From: Zestomonas insulae
GTDB lineage: Bacteria > Pseudomonadota > Gammaproteobacteria > Pseudomonadales > Pseudomonadaceae
Reading direction: 5' to 3'
DNA length: 64,000 nucleotides
Assembly (NCBI RefSeq): GCF_016901015.1
Contig: NZ_JAFEUP010000003.1
Location: 124,001-188,000, forward strand
The notes beneath the pieces were generated by a model. That model had not been told where the DNA came from and ran no database searches. It saw only the letters and a program-made list of their open reading frames with translations. Positions 1 to 8,982 of the stretch are shown here, one piece after another. The position numbers were made by a program, and so were the translations under genes. Within the stretch, counting starts at the first letter, position 1. Every line of letters begins with the position of its first letter.

Positions 1-6
1 CAGGCA

Positions 7-12
7 TTTCAA
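7..12 (-). promoter_or_regulatory. Possible heat-shock (sigma-32) -35 element for hslV
   Basis: Read on the minus strand these bases give GGTTGAAA, close to the sigma-32 -35 consensus CTTGAAA. In Pseudomonas the heat-shock protease gene hslV lies immediately after the SPOR gene in the same direction, which would place it just left of this window. The matching -10 would fall outside the window, so only half of the promoter can be judged. Confidence 0.25.
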
Positions 13-64
13 CCGACCGCTTGCCGGAACGCCTGTAACCGCAGATTACCGCCGCACCGCTGAC

Positions 65-82
65 GACGGGCCGAGGCCCGTC
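65..82 (-). terminator. Hairpin after the SPOR-protein gene
   Basis: GACGGG and CCCGTC form a perfect 6-bp stem around CCGAGG. It sits just past the stop codon of the minus-strand SPOR gene. No T-run follows on either strand, so it is a weak terminator candidate or only an mRNA 3' stabilising hairpin. Confidence 0.3.
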
Positions 83-88
83 TTCGCC

Positions 89-778
89 TCAGCGCACCTG
101 GCGTTGCTGCAGCAGCAGGTTGCCGTAGCCGCTGCCGGCCAGTTGCTTCTGCGCCTGGGTCAGCTGCTCGCGGTTGCTGAAGGGGCCAACCAGCACGCGG
201 TACCAGGTTTCCTCACGCACCGTGCCGGACTCCAGTTGCACGCCCTGGCCGAGCATGGCGATCTGCGCGCGGACCTTCTCGGCGTCGGCCTGCTTGCGGA
301 ACGAGCCGGCCTGCAGGAAGAACTGCGTGCTGGCCGCCTTCACCGCGGTCGGCAGCGGCGGCGGGGTCTCGCCCTTGAGCGCCGCTTCGGCGCGCGCGGC
401 GTCGGCCTTGGCCAGCTCCTGCGGCGTCGGTGGCGGCGGGGTCTGCTCCGGCACGGCGTCCGGCGGCACGATCACCTCGGACTCCGGCAGCAGGGTGTAG
501 AAGTCGTACTTCGGCTTGGCCGGCTGCGGCGTCGGGGTTGCCGTGGACGGCGTGGTCGCGGCCGGCTTGTCGCTCGGTTTGCCGAGGCTGCGCTGGGCGT
601 TTTCCGGCTTCTCGCGGCGGATGTCGTCGCGGCCCGGCTCGAGCTTCATCAGCAGCATGACGAACACGCCGATGGCCAGCCCGCAGGCCAGCCAGATCCA
701 GCCCGGCACCGGGCGCTTCGCCGGAGCCTGGTAGCGGCTGGCGCCGCGCTTGGGAGCAGCTTTCTTCTTGGTCGCCAT
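89..778 (-). CDS. SPOR-domain membrane protein (FtsN-like)
   Basis: The product has 229 residues: a Lys/Arg-rich cytoplasmic start (residues 1-24), one membrane helix (about 26-46), a Pro/Thr/Ala-rich periplasmic linker (about 50-145) and a C-terminal SPOR domain (about 150-226) beginning FFLQAGSFR. SPOR domains bind glycan strands stripped of stem peptides at division septa, and this layout is that of FtsN-type division proteins. The start lies 6 bp after the argS stop, so the two genes are very probably co-transcribed. The gene corresponds to the one between argS and hslV in other pseudomonads. A role in cell division is inferred from the architecture only; the essential short motifs of E. 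coli FtsN are not obvious. Confidence 0.85.
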   Translation of the reverse strand: MATKKKAAPKRGASRYQAPAKRPVPGWIWLACGLAIGVFVMLLMKLEPGRDDIRREKPENAQRSLGKPSDKPAATTPSTATPTPQPAKPKYDFYTLLPESEVIVPPDAVPEQTPPPPTPQELAKADAARAEAALKGETPPPLPTAVKAASTQFFLQAGSFRKQADAEKVRAQIAMLGQGVQLESGTVREETWYRVLVGPFSNREQLTQAQKQLAGSGYGNLLLQQRQVR

Positions 779-784
779 AGTCCG

Positions 785-2692
<1,908 letters not shown>

Positions 2693-4915
2693 TCAGAACA
2701 AGTCGATGGGGTCGACGTCCAGCGACCAGCGTACCGGACGGCCGCTGGGCAGCGCCTCGAGATTGGGCAGCAACTGGGCGAGCAGGCGGTGCAGCGGCGC
2801 GCGGGCGTTGGCCTGCAGCAGCAGCTGCGCGCGGTAGCGCCCGGCGCGGCGTTCCATCGGGGCCGGCACCGGGCCGAGCAGTTCGATGCCGCTCAGGCGC
2901 AGGCCGTCGAGCAGCTGTTCGGCGAGGCTGCAGGCATCGTCGAGAAAGCCCTCGGCCTGCCCCGGCTTGTGCGCCTCGGCGCGCAGCAGGGCGAGGTGGG
3001 CGAACGGCGGCAGGCCGGCGCCGCGGCGCTCGGCGAGGGCCTGTTCGGCGAAGGCGAAGTAGCCCTGTTCGGTCAGCTGCACCAGCAGGGGGTGGTCGGC
3101 CAGGTGACTCTGGATGATCACCTTGCCGGGCTCCTCTGCACGTCCGGCGCGTCCGGCGACCTGCACGATCAGTTGGGCCATGCGCTCGCTGGCGCGAAAA
3201 TCCGCGGAAAACAGCCCGCCATCGGCGTCGAGGATCGCCACCAGGGTGACCCGCGGGAAGTGGTGACCCTTGGCGAGCATCTGCGTGCCGATCAGGATGC
3301 ACGGCTCGCCGCGCTGGATGGTGTTGAACAGCGTGGCCATCGCGTCCTTGCGCGAGGTGCTGTCGCGGTCGACGCGCAGTACCGGGTAGTCGGGGAAGAG
3401 AATCTCCAGGCGCTCCTCGGCGCGCTCGGTGCCGGCGCCGACCGGGCGCAGGTCGACGTGCTGGCACTGCGGGCAGTTGCTCGGCCGCCGCTCGGCATGC
3501 CCGCAGTGGTGGCAGCGCAGTTCGTTGCTGCGCTGGTGCAGGGTCATCCGCGCGTCGCAGCGCGGGCACTGGCTGATCCAGCCGCAGTCGTGGCACAGCA
3601 GGGTCGGCGCGAAGCCGCGGCGGTTGAGGAACACCAGCACCTGCTGGCCGGCGGCCAGGGTCTGGGCGATCGCCTGCTGCAGCGGCGGCGACATGCCGGA
3701 GTCCAGCGGCCGGCTCTTCACGTCGAGGCGCAGGAAGCGCGGCGGCTGCGCACCGCCGGCGCGCTGGCGCAGCTTGAGCAGCGCGTAGCGGCCGGCGTGG
3801 GCGTTGTGCAGGCTTTCCAGCGACGGCGTCGCCGAGCCGAGCACGATCGGCACGTCGTCCTGGCGGGCGCGCACCAGGGCCAGGTCGCGGGCGTGGTAGC
3901 GCAGGCCTTCCTGCTGTTTATAGGAAGCGTCGTGCTCCTCGTCGACGATGATCAGCCCTGGCCGCTGCAGCGGGGTGAACAGCGCCGAGCGGGTGCCGAT
4001 GACGATGTCCGCCTCGCCGTCGCGGGCCGCCAGCCAGGCGTCGAGGCGCTCGCGGTCGTTGACGTTGGAGTGCAGCAGGGCGATGCGCGCATTGAAGCGC
4101 CGGGCGAAGCGCTCGAGGGTCTGCGGGCCGAGGTTGATCTCGGGAATCAGCACTAGCGCCTGCTTGCCGGCTTCCAGGGTCTCGCGGATCAGCTGCAGGT
4201 AGACCTCGGTCTTGCCGCTGCCGGTGACCCCGGCGAGCAGGAACGCGCCGAAACGCCCGAAGCCGGCGCGGATGGCGTCGCGGGCCAGGCCCTGTTCGGC
4301 ATTCAGCGGCAGCTCCGGCTGCGCCAGCCAGTGCGCCGGCGGCGGGGTCTGCGCGTGGCGGCGCACTTCGATGCGCACCAGGCCTTTCTCGCGCAGCAGG
4401 TCCAGGCTGTCCTTGTTCAGCAGCAGCTTGCTCAGTAGCGCATGGGGCACGCCGTGCGGGTGCTGGGCCAGGGCCTTCAGCGCATCGCGCTGGCGCGGCG
4501 CGCGAGCCAGGCGCGGGTCGTCGAGGCTGGCGCCTTCGGCGATATGCCAGAAGCGTTCCTGTCGCGCCTCGGCCGGCTCGCCCTGGCGCAGCAGCACCGG
4601 CAGCGCCCAGCTCAGTGTGTCGCCGAGGCTATGCTGGTAGTACTGCGCGGTCCACAGGCACAGCTTGAACAGCGCCGGCGGCAGCGGCGAGCGGGCGTCG
4701 AGCAGCTCCAGCGCCGGCTTGAGCTTGTCCGCCGGCACCTCGCTGGTGCTGCTCACTTCGATCAGGATGCCGATCACCTCGCGGCGTCCGAACGGCACGC
4801 GTAGGCGCATGCCCGGCTGCAGGCGGGCGACGGGCAGCCCGGCCGGCGCCTGGTAGTCGAACAGGCGGCGCAGCGGCGAGGGCAGGGCGAGGCGCAAGAT
4901 CGGGGCGTCGGGCAC
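2693..4915 (-). CDS. priA: Primosomal replication restart helicase PriA
   Basis: PriA is the 3'-to-5' DNA helicase that recognises stalled forks and reloads the replisome. The 740 residues match the family (about 730-740). Visible features in order are the N-terminal DNA-binding domain, a Walker A motif (GVTGSGKTEVYLQ), a DEEH Walker B box (VDEEHDASYKQQEG) and the zinc-binding insert with eight cysteines in four CxxC pairs (CHDC, CPRC, CHHC, CPQC). Helicase motifs V/VI follow (GTQMLAKGHHFP, QVAGRAGR). The gene is separated from argS by 165 bp. On the other side it diverges from rpmE, the usual arrangement in Pseudomonas. Confidence 0.98.
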   Translation of the reverse strand: MPDAPILRLALPSPLRRLFDYQAPAGLPVARLQPGMRLRVPFGRREVIGILIEVSSTSEVPADKLKPALELLDARSPLPPALFKLCLWTAQYYQHSLGDTLSWALPVLLRQGEPAEARQERFWHIAEGASLDDPRLARAPRQRDALKALAQHPHGVPHALLSKLLLNKDSLDLLREKGLVRIEVRRHAQTPPPAHWLAQPELPLNAEQGLARDAIRAGFGRFGAFLLAGVTGSGKTEVYLQLIRETLEAGKQALVLIPEINLGPQTLERFARRFNARIALLHSNVNDRERLDAWLAARDGEADIVIGTRSALFTPLQRPGLIIVDEEHDASYKQQEGLRYHARDLALVRARQDDVPIVLGSATPSLESLHNAHAGRYALLKLRQRAGGAQPPRFLRLDVKSRPLDSGMSPPLQQAIAQTLAAGQQVLVFLNRRGFAPTLLCHDCGWISQCPRCDARMTLHQRSNELRCHHCGHAERRPSNCPQCQHVDLRPVGAGTERAEERLEILFPDYPVLRVDRDSTSRKDAMATLFNTIQRGEPCILIGTQMLAKGHHFPRVTLVAILDADGGLFSADFRASERMAQLIVQVAGRAGRAEEPGKVIIQSHLADHPLLVQLTEQGYFAFAEQALAERRGAGLPPFAHLALLRAEAHKPGQAEGFLDDACSLAEQLLDGLRLSGIELLGPVPAPMERRAGRYRAQLLLQANARAPLHRLLAQLLPNLEALPSGRPVRWSLDVDPIDLF

Positions 4916-4984
4916 GCGGAGGCTCCAGCTGGGTCGGCGGCGATCTTAGCATGGCGATCCGCGACGACCGGTGCGGCCGGCGGC

Positions 4985-5012
4985 TTGCGTCGCTGCGGCG
5001 CTCTGGTATTAT
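4985..5012 (+). promoter_or_regulatory. Sigma-70 promoter for rpmE
   Basis: TTGCGT (4985-4990), a 16-bp spacer and TATTAT (5007-5012) form a plausible sigma-70 promoter. Transcription would begin near 5019, giving a leader of about 65 nt before the rpmE ATG. It lies in the 168-bp gap between the divergent priA and rpmE genes. Confidence 0.6.
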
Positions 5013-5083
5013 CCGCCGCCTAATTGCGTGCGGTACTCGACAATGGTGTCGGGTGGCGGCATGCCAGTGCTGAGGAATTCGTC

Positions 5084-5296
5084 ATGAAAGCCGACATCCA
5101 TCCGAATTATGTCGAGATCGAAGCTACCTGCTCCTGCGGTAACGTGATCAAGACCCGCTCCACCCTGGGCAAGAACCTGAGCCTCGACGTGTGCTCCGAG
5201 TGCCACCCGTTCTACACCGGCAAGCAGAAGGTGCTCGACACCGGCGGCCGTATCGACCGCTTCAAGCAGCGTTTCGGTGTGTTCGGCAGCAAGTAA
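5084..5296 (+). CDS. rpmE: Ribosomal protein bL31 (zinc-binding form)
   Basis: This is the 70-residue large-subunit protein bL31, which bridges the 50S and 30S subunits. It is the zinc-containing C+ type: Cys16, Cys18, Cys37 and Cys40 are in place (CSCG and [10 protein letters not shown]). The start MKADIHPNY is fixed by homology and by a GAGGAA ribosome-binding site seven bases upstream. An in-frame upstream start at 5024 would add 20 non-conserved residues. A strong hairpin with a T-run occurs about 50 bp downstream, inside the next gene, and is probably the rpmE terminator. Confidence 0.97.
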   Translation: MKADIHPNYVEIEATCSCGNVIKTRSTLGKNLSLDVCSECHPFYTGKQKVLDTGGRIDRFKQRFGVFGSK

Positions 5297-5319
5297 GCCG
5301 AAGCCCTCGCGAGAACCCC

Positions 5320-6120
5320 ATGGGTTATCTCGAGCAAATGAAGAAGGCGTCCCTGGTGGGCGCCTTTTTCGTTTCTGTCCTGCTGCCGGTGCTGGCCCAG
5401 GCGGCCTGCCCGGTGCCGCAGGGCTTGAGCCGCTACCCGGTCGAGCGGGTGGTGGATGGCGACACCCTGCGCCTGGCCGACGGCCGCAGCGTGCGGCTGA
5501 TCGGCATCAACGCGCCGGAGCTGGCGCACCACGGTCGTAGTACCGAGCCGTTCGCCGAGGCGGCGCGCCAGCGCTTGCGCGAGCTGGTCGCGGCGAATGA
5601 CGACAGCGTTGCGCTGCAGTTCGGCGCGCAGGGTAAGGATCATTACGGCCGCCTGCTGGCGCATGCCTATGATGCGAGCGGCCACAACCTCGAGGCGCAG
5701 CTGCTCGCTGCCGGCCTCGGCTACCTGGTGGCGGTGGCGCCGAACACCCGGCTGGTGGCCTGTCAGCAGGCCGCCGAGCGCGAAGCCCGGCAGGCCGGCC
5801 GCGGGCTCTGGCGGCAGGCGCCGGTGCGCAGCCCGGAGCAGCTCAGCGAGTCGGGCTTCGCCCTGGTGCAGGCGCGGGTGCAGCGGGTGCAGCGCAACCG
5901 CGGTGGCGTGTGGCTGGAGCTGGACGGTCCGTTGGTGCTGCAGGTGGCGCCGAAGTTCGTCGCGCGCTTCGATGTCGCGGCGCTGCAGGCGCTGGTCGGG
6001 CGGCGCGTCGAGGCGCGTGGCTGGGTGATTGACCGCAGTCGACGCGGCAGCGTAAAACCGGGGCAGGCACGCTGGATGCTGCCGTTGACCGATAAGGCGA
6101 TGCTGGAGGTGTTGCCATGA
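5320..6120 (+). CDS. Secreted thermonuclease-like protein (SNase family)
   Basis: This 266-residue exported protein has a staphylococcal-nuclease-type fold. The start MGYLEQMKKAS is followed by a hydrophobic signal sequence and a likely cleavage after AQA (about residue 28). The SNase domain shows VVDGDT (44-49), Arg59 and Glu67 in VRLIGINAPE, and Arg111 in DHYGRLL; these match Arg35, Glu43 and Arg87 of the S. aureus enzyme, so catalysis is likely intact. The C-terminal 100 residues (an OB-like QLSESGFALVQARVQ region) are extra to the core fold. An alternative start at ATG 5338 (MKKAS) also gives a good signal peptide. The stop overlaps the next gene by ATGA, so the two are co-transcribed. 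An intrinsic-terminator hairpin lies within the signal-peptide codons. Confidence 0.85.
   Translation: MGYLEQMKKASLVGAFFVSVLLPVLAQAACPVPQGLSRYPVERVVDGDTLRLADGRSVRLIGINAPELAHHGRSTEPFAEAARQRLRELVAANDDSVALQFGAQGKDHYGRLLAHAYDASGHNLEAQLLAAGLGYLVAVAPNTRLVACQQAAEREARQAGRGLWRQAPVRSPEQLSESGFALVQARVQRVQRNRGGVWLELDGPLVLQVAPKFVARFDVAALQALVGRRVEARGWVIDRSRRGSVKPGQARWMLPLTDKAMLEVLP
5344..5369 (+). terminator. Intrinsic terminator inside the thermonuclease signal-peptide codons
   Basis: AAGGCGTCC (5344-5352) pairs with GGGCGCCTT (5358-5366), with one G-T pair, around a 5-nt loop, followed at once by a T-run (5365-5369). It is placed as expected for the rpmE terminator but lies within the first codons of the downstream gene. 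Confidence 0.7.
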
Positions 6121-7556
6121 AACAGCCACTGTTTGCCGTGCTGCTCCTGGGCCTTATCGCGCTCGGTGGCTGCGCGACCAATCCCGCTACCGGCGAAAGC
6201 AATTTCGTCATGATGAGCGAGCAGCAGGAGCTCGATCTCGGCCTGCGCGCCAGCCAGGAGATCGGCAAGGAAAACCCGCGCTACGCCGACGAGAAACTGC
6301 AGGCCTATGTGCAGCAGGTCGGGGAGCGGGTCGCCCAGCACAGCCATCGCAGCAACCTCAAATACCAGTTCACCGTGGTCGACAGCGCCGACATCAACGC
6401 CTTCGCCTTGCCTGGTGGCTACATCTATATACACCGCGGACTGCTCGCCTACCTGGGCTCGGAGGCCGAGCTGGCTGCGGTGCTCGGTCATGAGGTCGGT
6501 CACGTCACCGCCCGCCACGGCGTGCAGCAACAGAGTCAGTCGATGGCCTGGGGCGTGCTCGGCCAGGCGGTGGCGATCGGCACCGGGGTCGGTGCCGCCG
6601 GCGACCTGACCAATGTGCTCGGCTCGGCGATGGTGCGTGGCTACGGGCGTGACATGGAGCTGCAGGCCGACGGCCTCGGCGCGCAGTACCTAGCCCGCAG
6701 TGGCTACGACCCGCAGGCGATGATCGAGGTGGTCAAGGTGCTCAAGAGTCAGGAGGACTTTGCCCGTGACCAGGCTGCCCAGCGCGGCCAGCCGACACCG
6801 ACCAGCAGCTATCACGGTGTGTTCGATACCCATCCCGACAATGACCGGCGCCTGCAGGAAGTGGTCGGGCCGGCGCGCGCCTTGGCCAACGGTAGCGCTC
6901 AGCAGACCAATCGCGAGGTGTTCCTGCAGCACCTCGACGGCTTGCCGGTCGGCGACTCGGAAGCCACCGGGGTGCGTCGCGGTCGGCATTTCTATCATGC
7001 CGGCCTGGGTTTCGCGCTGAGCTTTCCCGAAGACTGGGTGGTCCTCAATCAGCCCGATGTGCTGGTCGGCCAAAGTGCGGTACAGCAGGCGTTCATTGCC
7101 ATGCAGCTGGAGCGTGCCGAAGGTACTCCGGAGGCATTCCTCCGCGCACGTCTGCGTGGGCAGGGCCTGGCCGAGGCCGAGGCGCTGCAGCAGGCTGGGC
7201 TGCAGGGCTACACCGGGGTGATTCCAGGGCAGGCGGCCAAGCGCGTGGCGGTGATTTTCAAGGGCAGTCAGGCGTTCCTGTTCGTCGCCGCGGTGAAAGG
7301 CGGCGCATCGCTGGAGAGCGCCGACGCGCAGTTTCTGCAGACCATCAAGAGTTTCCATCCGCTGGCCGCCGACGAGCGCAAGCTGGCGCAACCGATGCGC
7401 CTGCAGATGGTGCGTGCCAAAGCCGGTCAGACCTATGCCGAGCTGGCCAAGAACAGCCCGTTGCCGCGCGATGCCGAGGCCACCCTGCGACTGCTCAATC
7501 ACCAGTATCCAAGCGGCCAGCCGATGCCCGGTAAGTGGCTCAAACTCGTCCATTAG
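6117..7556 (+). CDS. M48-family zinc metallopeptidase lipoprotein (BepA/LoiP-like)
   Basis: The product has 479 residues. The N-terminus MKQPLFAVLLLGLIALGGC is a lipoprotein signal with a lipobox ending at Cys19; Ala20 follows it, so outer-membrane sorting is expected. The M48 peptidase domain (about 35-265) carries the zinc motif HEVGH (125-129) and the third ligand in ELQAD (Glu181). Such periplasmic proteases degrade misfolded outer-membrane proteins. After the protease there is a second domain (about 285-420, beginning FYHAGLGFALSFPEDWVV) and a short C-terminal module (about 430-479) that looks LysM-like. This three-part form is longer than E. coli LoiP and differs from the TPR-bearing BepA. 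It overlaps the thermonuclease gene by 4 bp. Confidence 0.85.
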   Translation: MKQPLFAVLLLGLIALGGCATNPATGESNFVMMSEQQELDLGLRASQEIGKENPRYADEKLQAYVQQVGERVAQHSHRSNLKYQFTVVDSADINAFALPGGYIYIHRGLLAYLGSEAELAAVLGHEVGHVTARHGVQQQSQSMAWGVLGQAVAIGTGVGAAGDLTNVLGSAMVRGYGRDMELQADGLGAQYLARSGYDPQAMIEVVKVLKSQEDFARDQAAQRGQPTPTSSYHGVFDTHPDNDRRLQEVVGPARALANGSAQQTNREVFLQHLDGLPVGDSEATGVRRGRHFYHAGLGFALSFPEDWVVLNQPDVLVGQSAVQQAFIAMQLERAEGTPEAFLRARLRGQGLAEAEALQQAGLQGYTGVIPGQAAKRVAVIFKGSQAFLFVAAVKGGASLESADAQFLQTIKSFHPLAADERKLAQPMRLQMVRAKAGQTYAELAKNSPLPRDAEATLRLLNHQYPSGQPMPGKWLKLVH

Positions 7557-7557
7557 A

Positions 7558-7581
7558 AGGATTGACTTGTAGGACAATCCT
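7558..7581. other. Inverted repeat between the M48 gene and maeB
   Basis: AGGATTG (7558-7564) and CAATCCT (7575-7581) are perfect 7-bp arms around a 10-nt loop, directly after the M48 stop codon. With no clear T-run it is either a weak terminator or an operator upstream of maeB. Confidence 0.35.
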
Positions 7582-7584
7582 GCC

Positions 7585-7613
7585 TTGTGGGTCAGCAGCA
7601 GTTTGCGTATGCT
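7585..7613 (+). promoter_or_regulatory. Sigma-70 promoter for the malic enzyme gene
   Basis: TTGTGG (7585-7590), a 17-bp spacer and TATGCT (7608-7613) form a reasonable promoter about 40 bp ahead of the maeB ATG. Confidence 0.45.
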
Positions 7614-7654
7614 CGGCCGCCTGTTCGTTCAACAGCACAATGCGGGATGTCACC

Positions 7655-8923
7655 ATGTCTGATCTGAAAACTGCCGCTCTCGACTACCATGCCCAGCCCC
7701 GTCCCGGGAAACTGAGCGTCGAGCTGACCAAGCCGACCGCGACTGCCCGCGACCTGTCGCTGGCCTACAGCCCGGGTGTCGCTGAGCCGGTACGTGAAAT
7801 TGCCCGCGACCCCGAGCTGGCATTCAAGTACACCGGCAAGGGCAACTTGGTGGCAGTTATTTCCGATGGCACCGCGATTCTGGGCCTGGGCAACCTCGGC
7901 CCGCTGGCGTCCAAGCCGGTTATGGAAGGCAAGGGTGTGCTGTTCAAGCGTTTCGCCGGCGTCGACGTGTTCGACATCGAAGTCGACGCGGAAAGCCCGC
8001 AGGCCTTCATCGACACCGTCAAACGCATCTCCATCACCTTTGGCGGCATCAACCTGGAAGACATCAAGGCACCGGAGTGCTTCGAGATCGAGCGCGCGCT
8101 GATCGAGCAGTGCGACATCCCGGTGTTCCACGATGACCAGCACGGCACCGCCATCGTGACCGCCGCGGGCATGCTCAACGCCCTGGAAATCGTCGGCAAG
8201 AACCTCGCTGACGCCAAGGTCGTCTGCCTCGGCGCTGGCGCCGCGGCGATCTCCTGCATGAAGCTGCTGGTGAGCATGGGTGCGAACATCGAGAACATCC
8301 TGATGGTCGACCGCAAGGGCGTGGTGCATGCCGGTCGCGACGACCTCAACCAGTACAAGGCGGTGTTTGCCCACGAGACCGACAAGCGCAGCCTGGCTGA
8401 CGCCCTCGACGGCGCCGACGTGTTCGTCGGTCTGTCCGGTGCCAACCTGCTCAGCGCCGAAGACCTGCAGCGCATGGCGGCCAACCCAATCGTGTTCGCC
8501 TGCTCGAACCCGGATCCGGAGATCAAGCCGGAACTGGCCAAGGCTACCCGCAGCGACGTGATCATGGCGACCGGCCGTTCCGACTACCCGAACCAGGTCA
8601 ACAACGTCCTCGGCTTCCCCTTCATCTTCCGCGGTGCGCTCGACGTGCGCGCTACCCGCATCAACGAAGAGATGAAGATCGCCGCGGCCCATGCCCTGCG
8701 TGATCTGGCCAAGCTGCCGGTGCCGCAGGAAGTCTGCGATGCCTACGGCGGCATCCAGCTGGAATTCGGTCGCGAGTACATCATTCCCAAGCCGATGGAC
8801 GCGCGTCTGATCACCGTGGTCAGCGATGCGGTGGCCAAGGCTGCGATCGAGAGCGGCGTGGCGACGCTGCCGTATCCGGCGCACTACCCGCTGCAGTCGG
8901 TGGCGGATGTGTTCAAGGGCTGA
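7655..8923 (+). CDS. maeB: NADP-dependent malic enzyme (single-domain form)
   Basis: The 422-residue enzyme oxidatively decarboxylates malate to pyruvate with NAD(P)+ reduction. The malic-enzyme N-terminal domain shows the catalytic Tyr in [10 protein letters not shown] (Tyr38) and Lys in MEGKGVLFK (Lys93). The metal-binding region is [13 protein letters not shown], followed by the DDQHGTA loop. The nucleotide-binding Rossmann motif is [12 protein letters not shown]. The phosphotransacetylase-like domain of the 759-residue E. coli MaeB is absent, as in other Pseudomonas homologues of this size. The start at 7655 ([12 protein letters not shown]) matches the family length; an upstream extension in frame is not conserved. 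The gene ends at a bidirectional terminator shared with convergent ponA. Confidence 0.95.
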   Translation: MSDLKTAALDYHAQPRPGKLSVELTKPTATARDLSLAYSPGVAEPVREIARDPELAFKYTGKGNLVAVISDGTAILGLGNLGPLASKPVMEGKGVLFKRFAGVDVFDIEVDAESPQAFIDTVKRISITFGGINLEDIKAPECFEIERALIEQCDIPVFHDDQHGTAIVTAAGMLNALEIVGKNLADAKVVCLGAGAAAISCMKLLVSMGANIENILMVDRKGVVHAGRDDLNQYKAVFAHETDKRSLADALDGADVFVGLSGANLLSAEDLQRMAANPIVFACSNPDPEIKPELAKATRSDVIMATGRSDYPNQVNNVLGFPFIFRGALDVRATRINEEMKIAAAHALRDLAKLPVPQEVCDAYGGIQLEFGREYIIPKPMDARLITVVSDAVAKAAIESGVATLPYPAHYPLQSVADVFKG

Positions 8924-8935
8924 AGCCCGCGCAAC

Positions 8936-8961
8936 AAAAAACCCGCTGCGGCGGGTTTTTT
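8936..8961. terminator. Bidirectional terminator between maeB and ponA
   Basis: An A-run (8936-8941), CCCGC (8942-8946), a 4-nt TGCG loop, GCGGG (8951-8955) and a T-run (8956-8961) form a symmetric intrinsic terminator that can serve both convergent genes. Confidence 0.9.
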
Positions 8962-8982
8962 GTTGGCTGCGATTTGCCTCGG

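Noticed and set aside
7655..8923. A bifunctional malic enzyme-phosphotransacetylase
   Set aside because: The gene stops after the malic-enzyme domain and the next feature is a terminator; there is no PTA domain.
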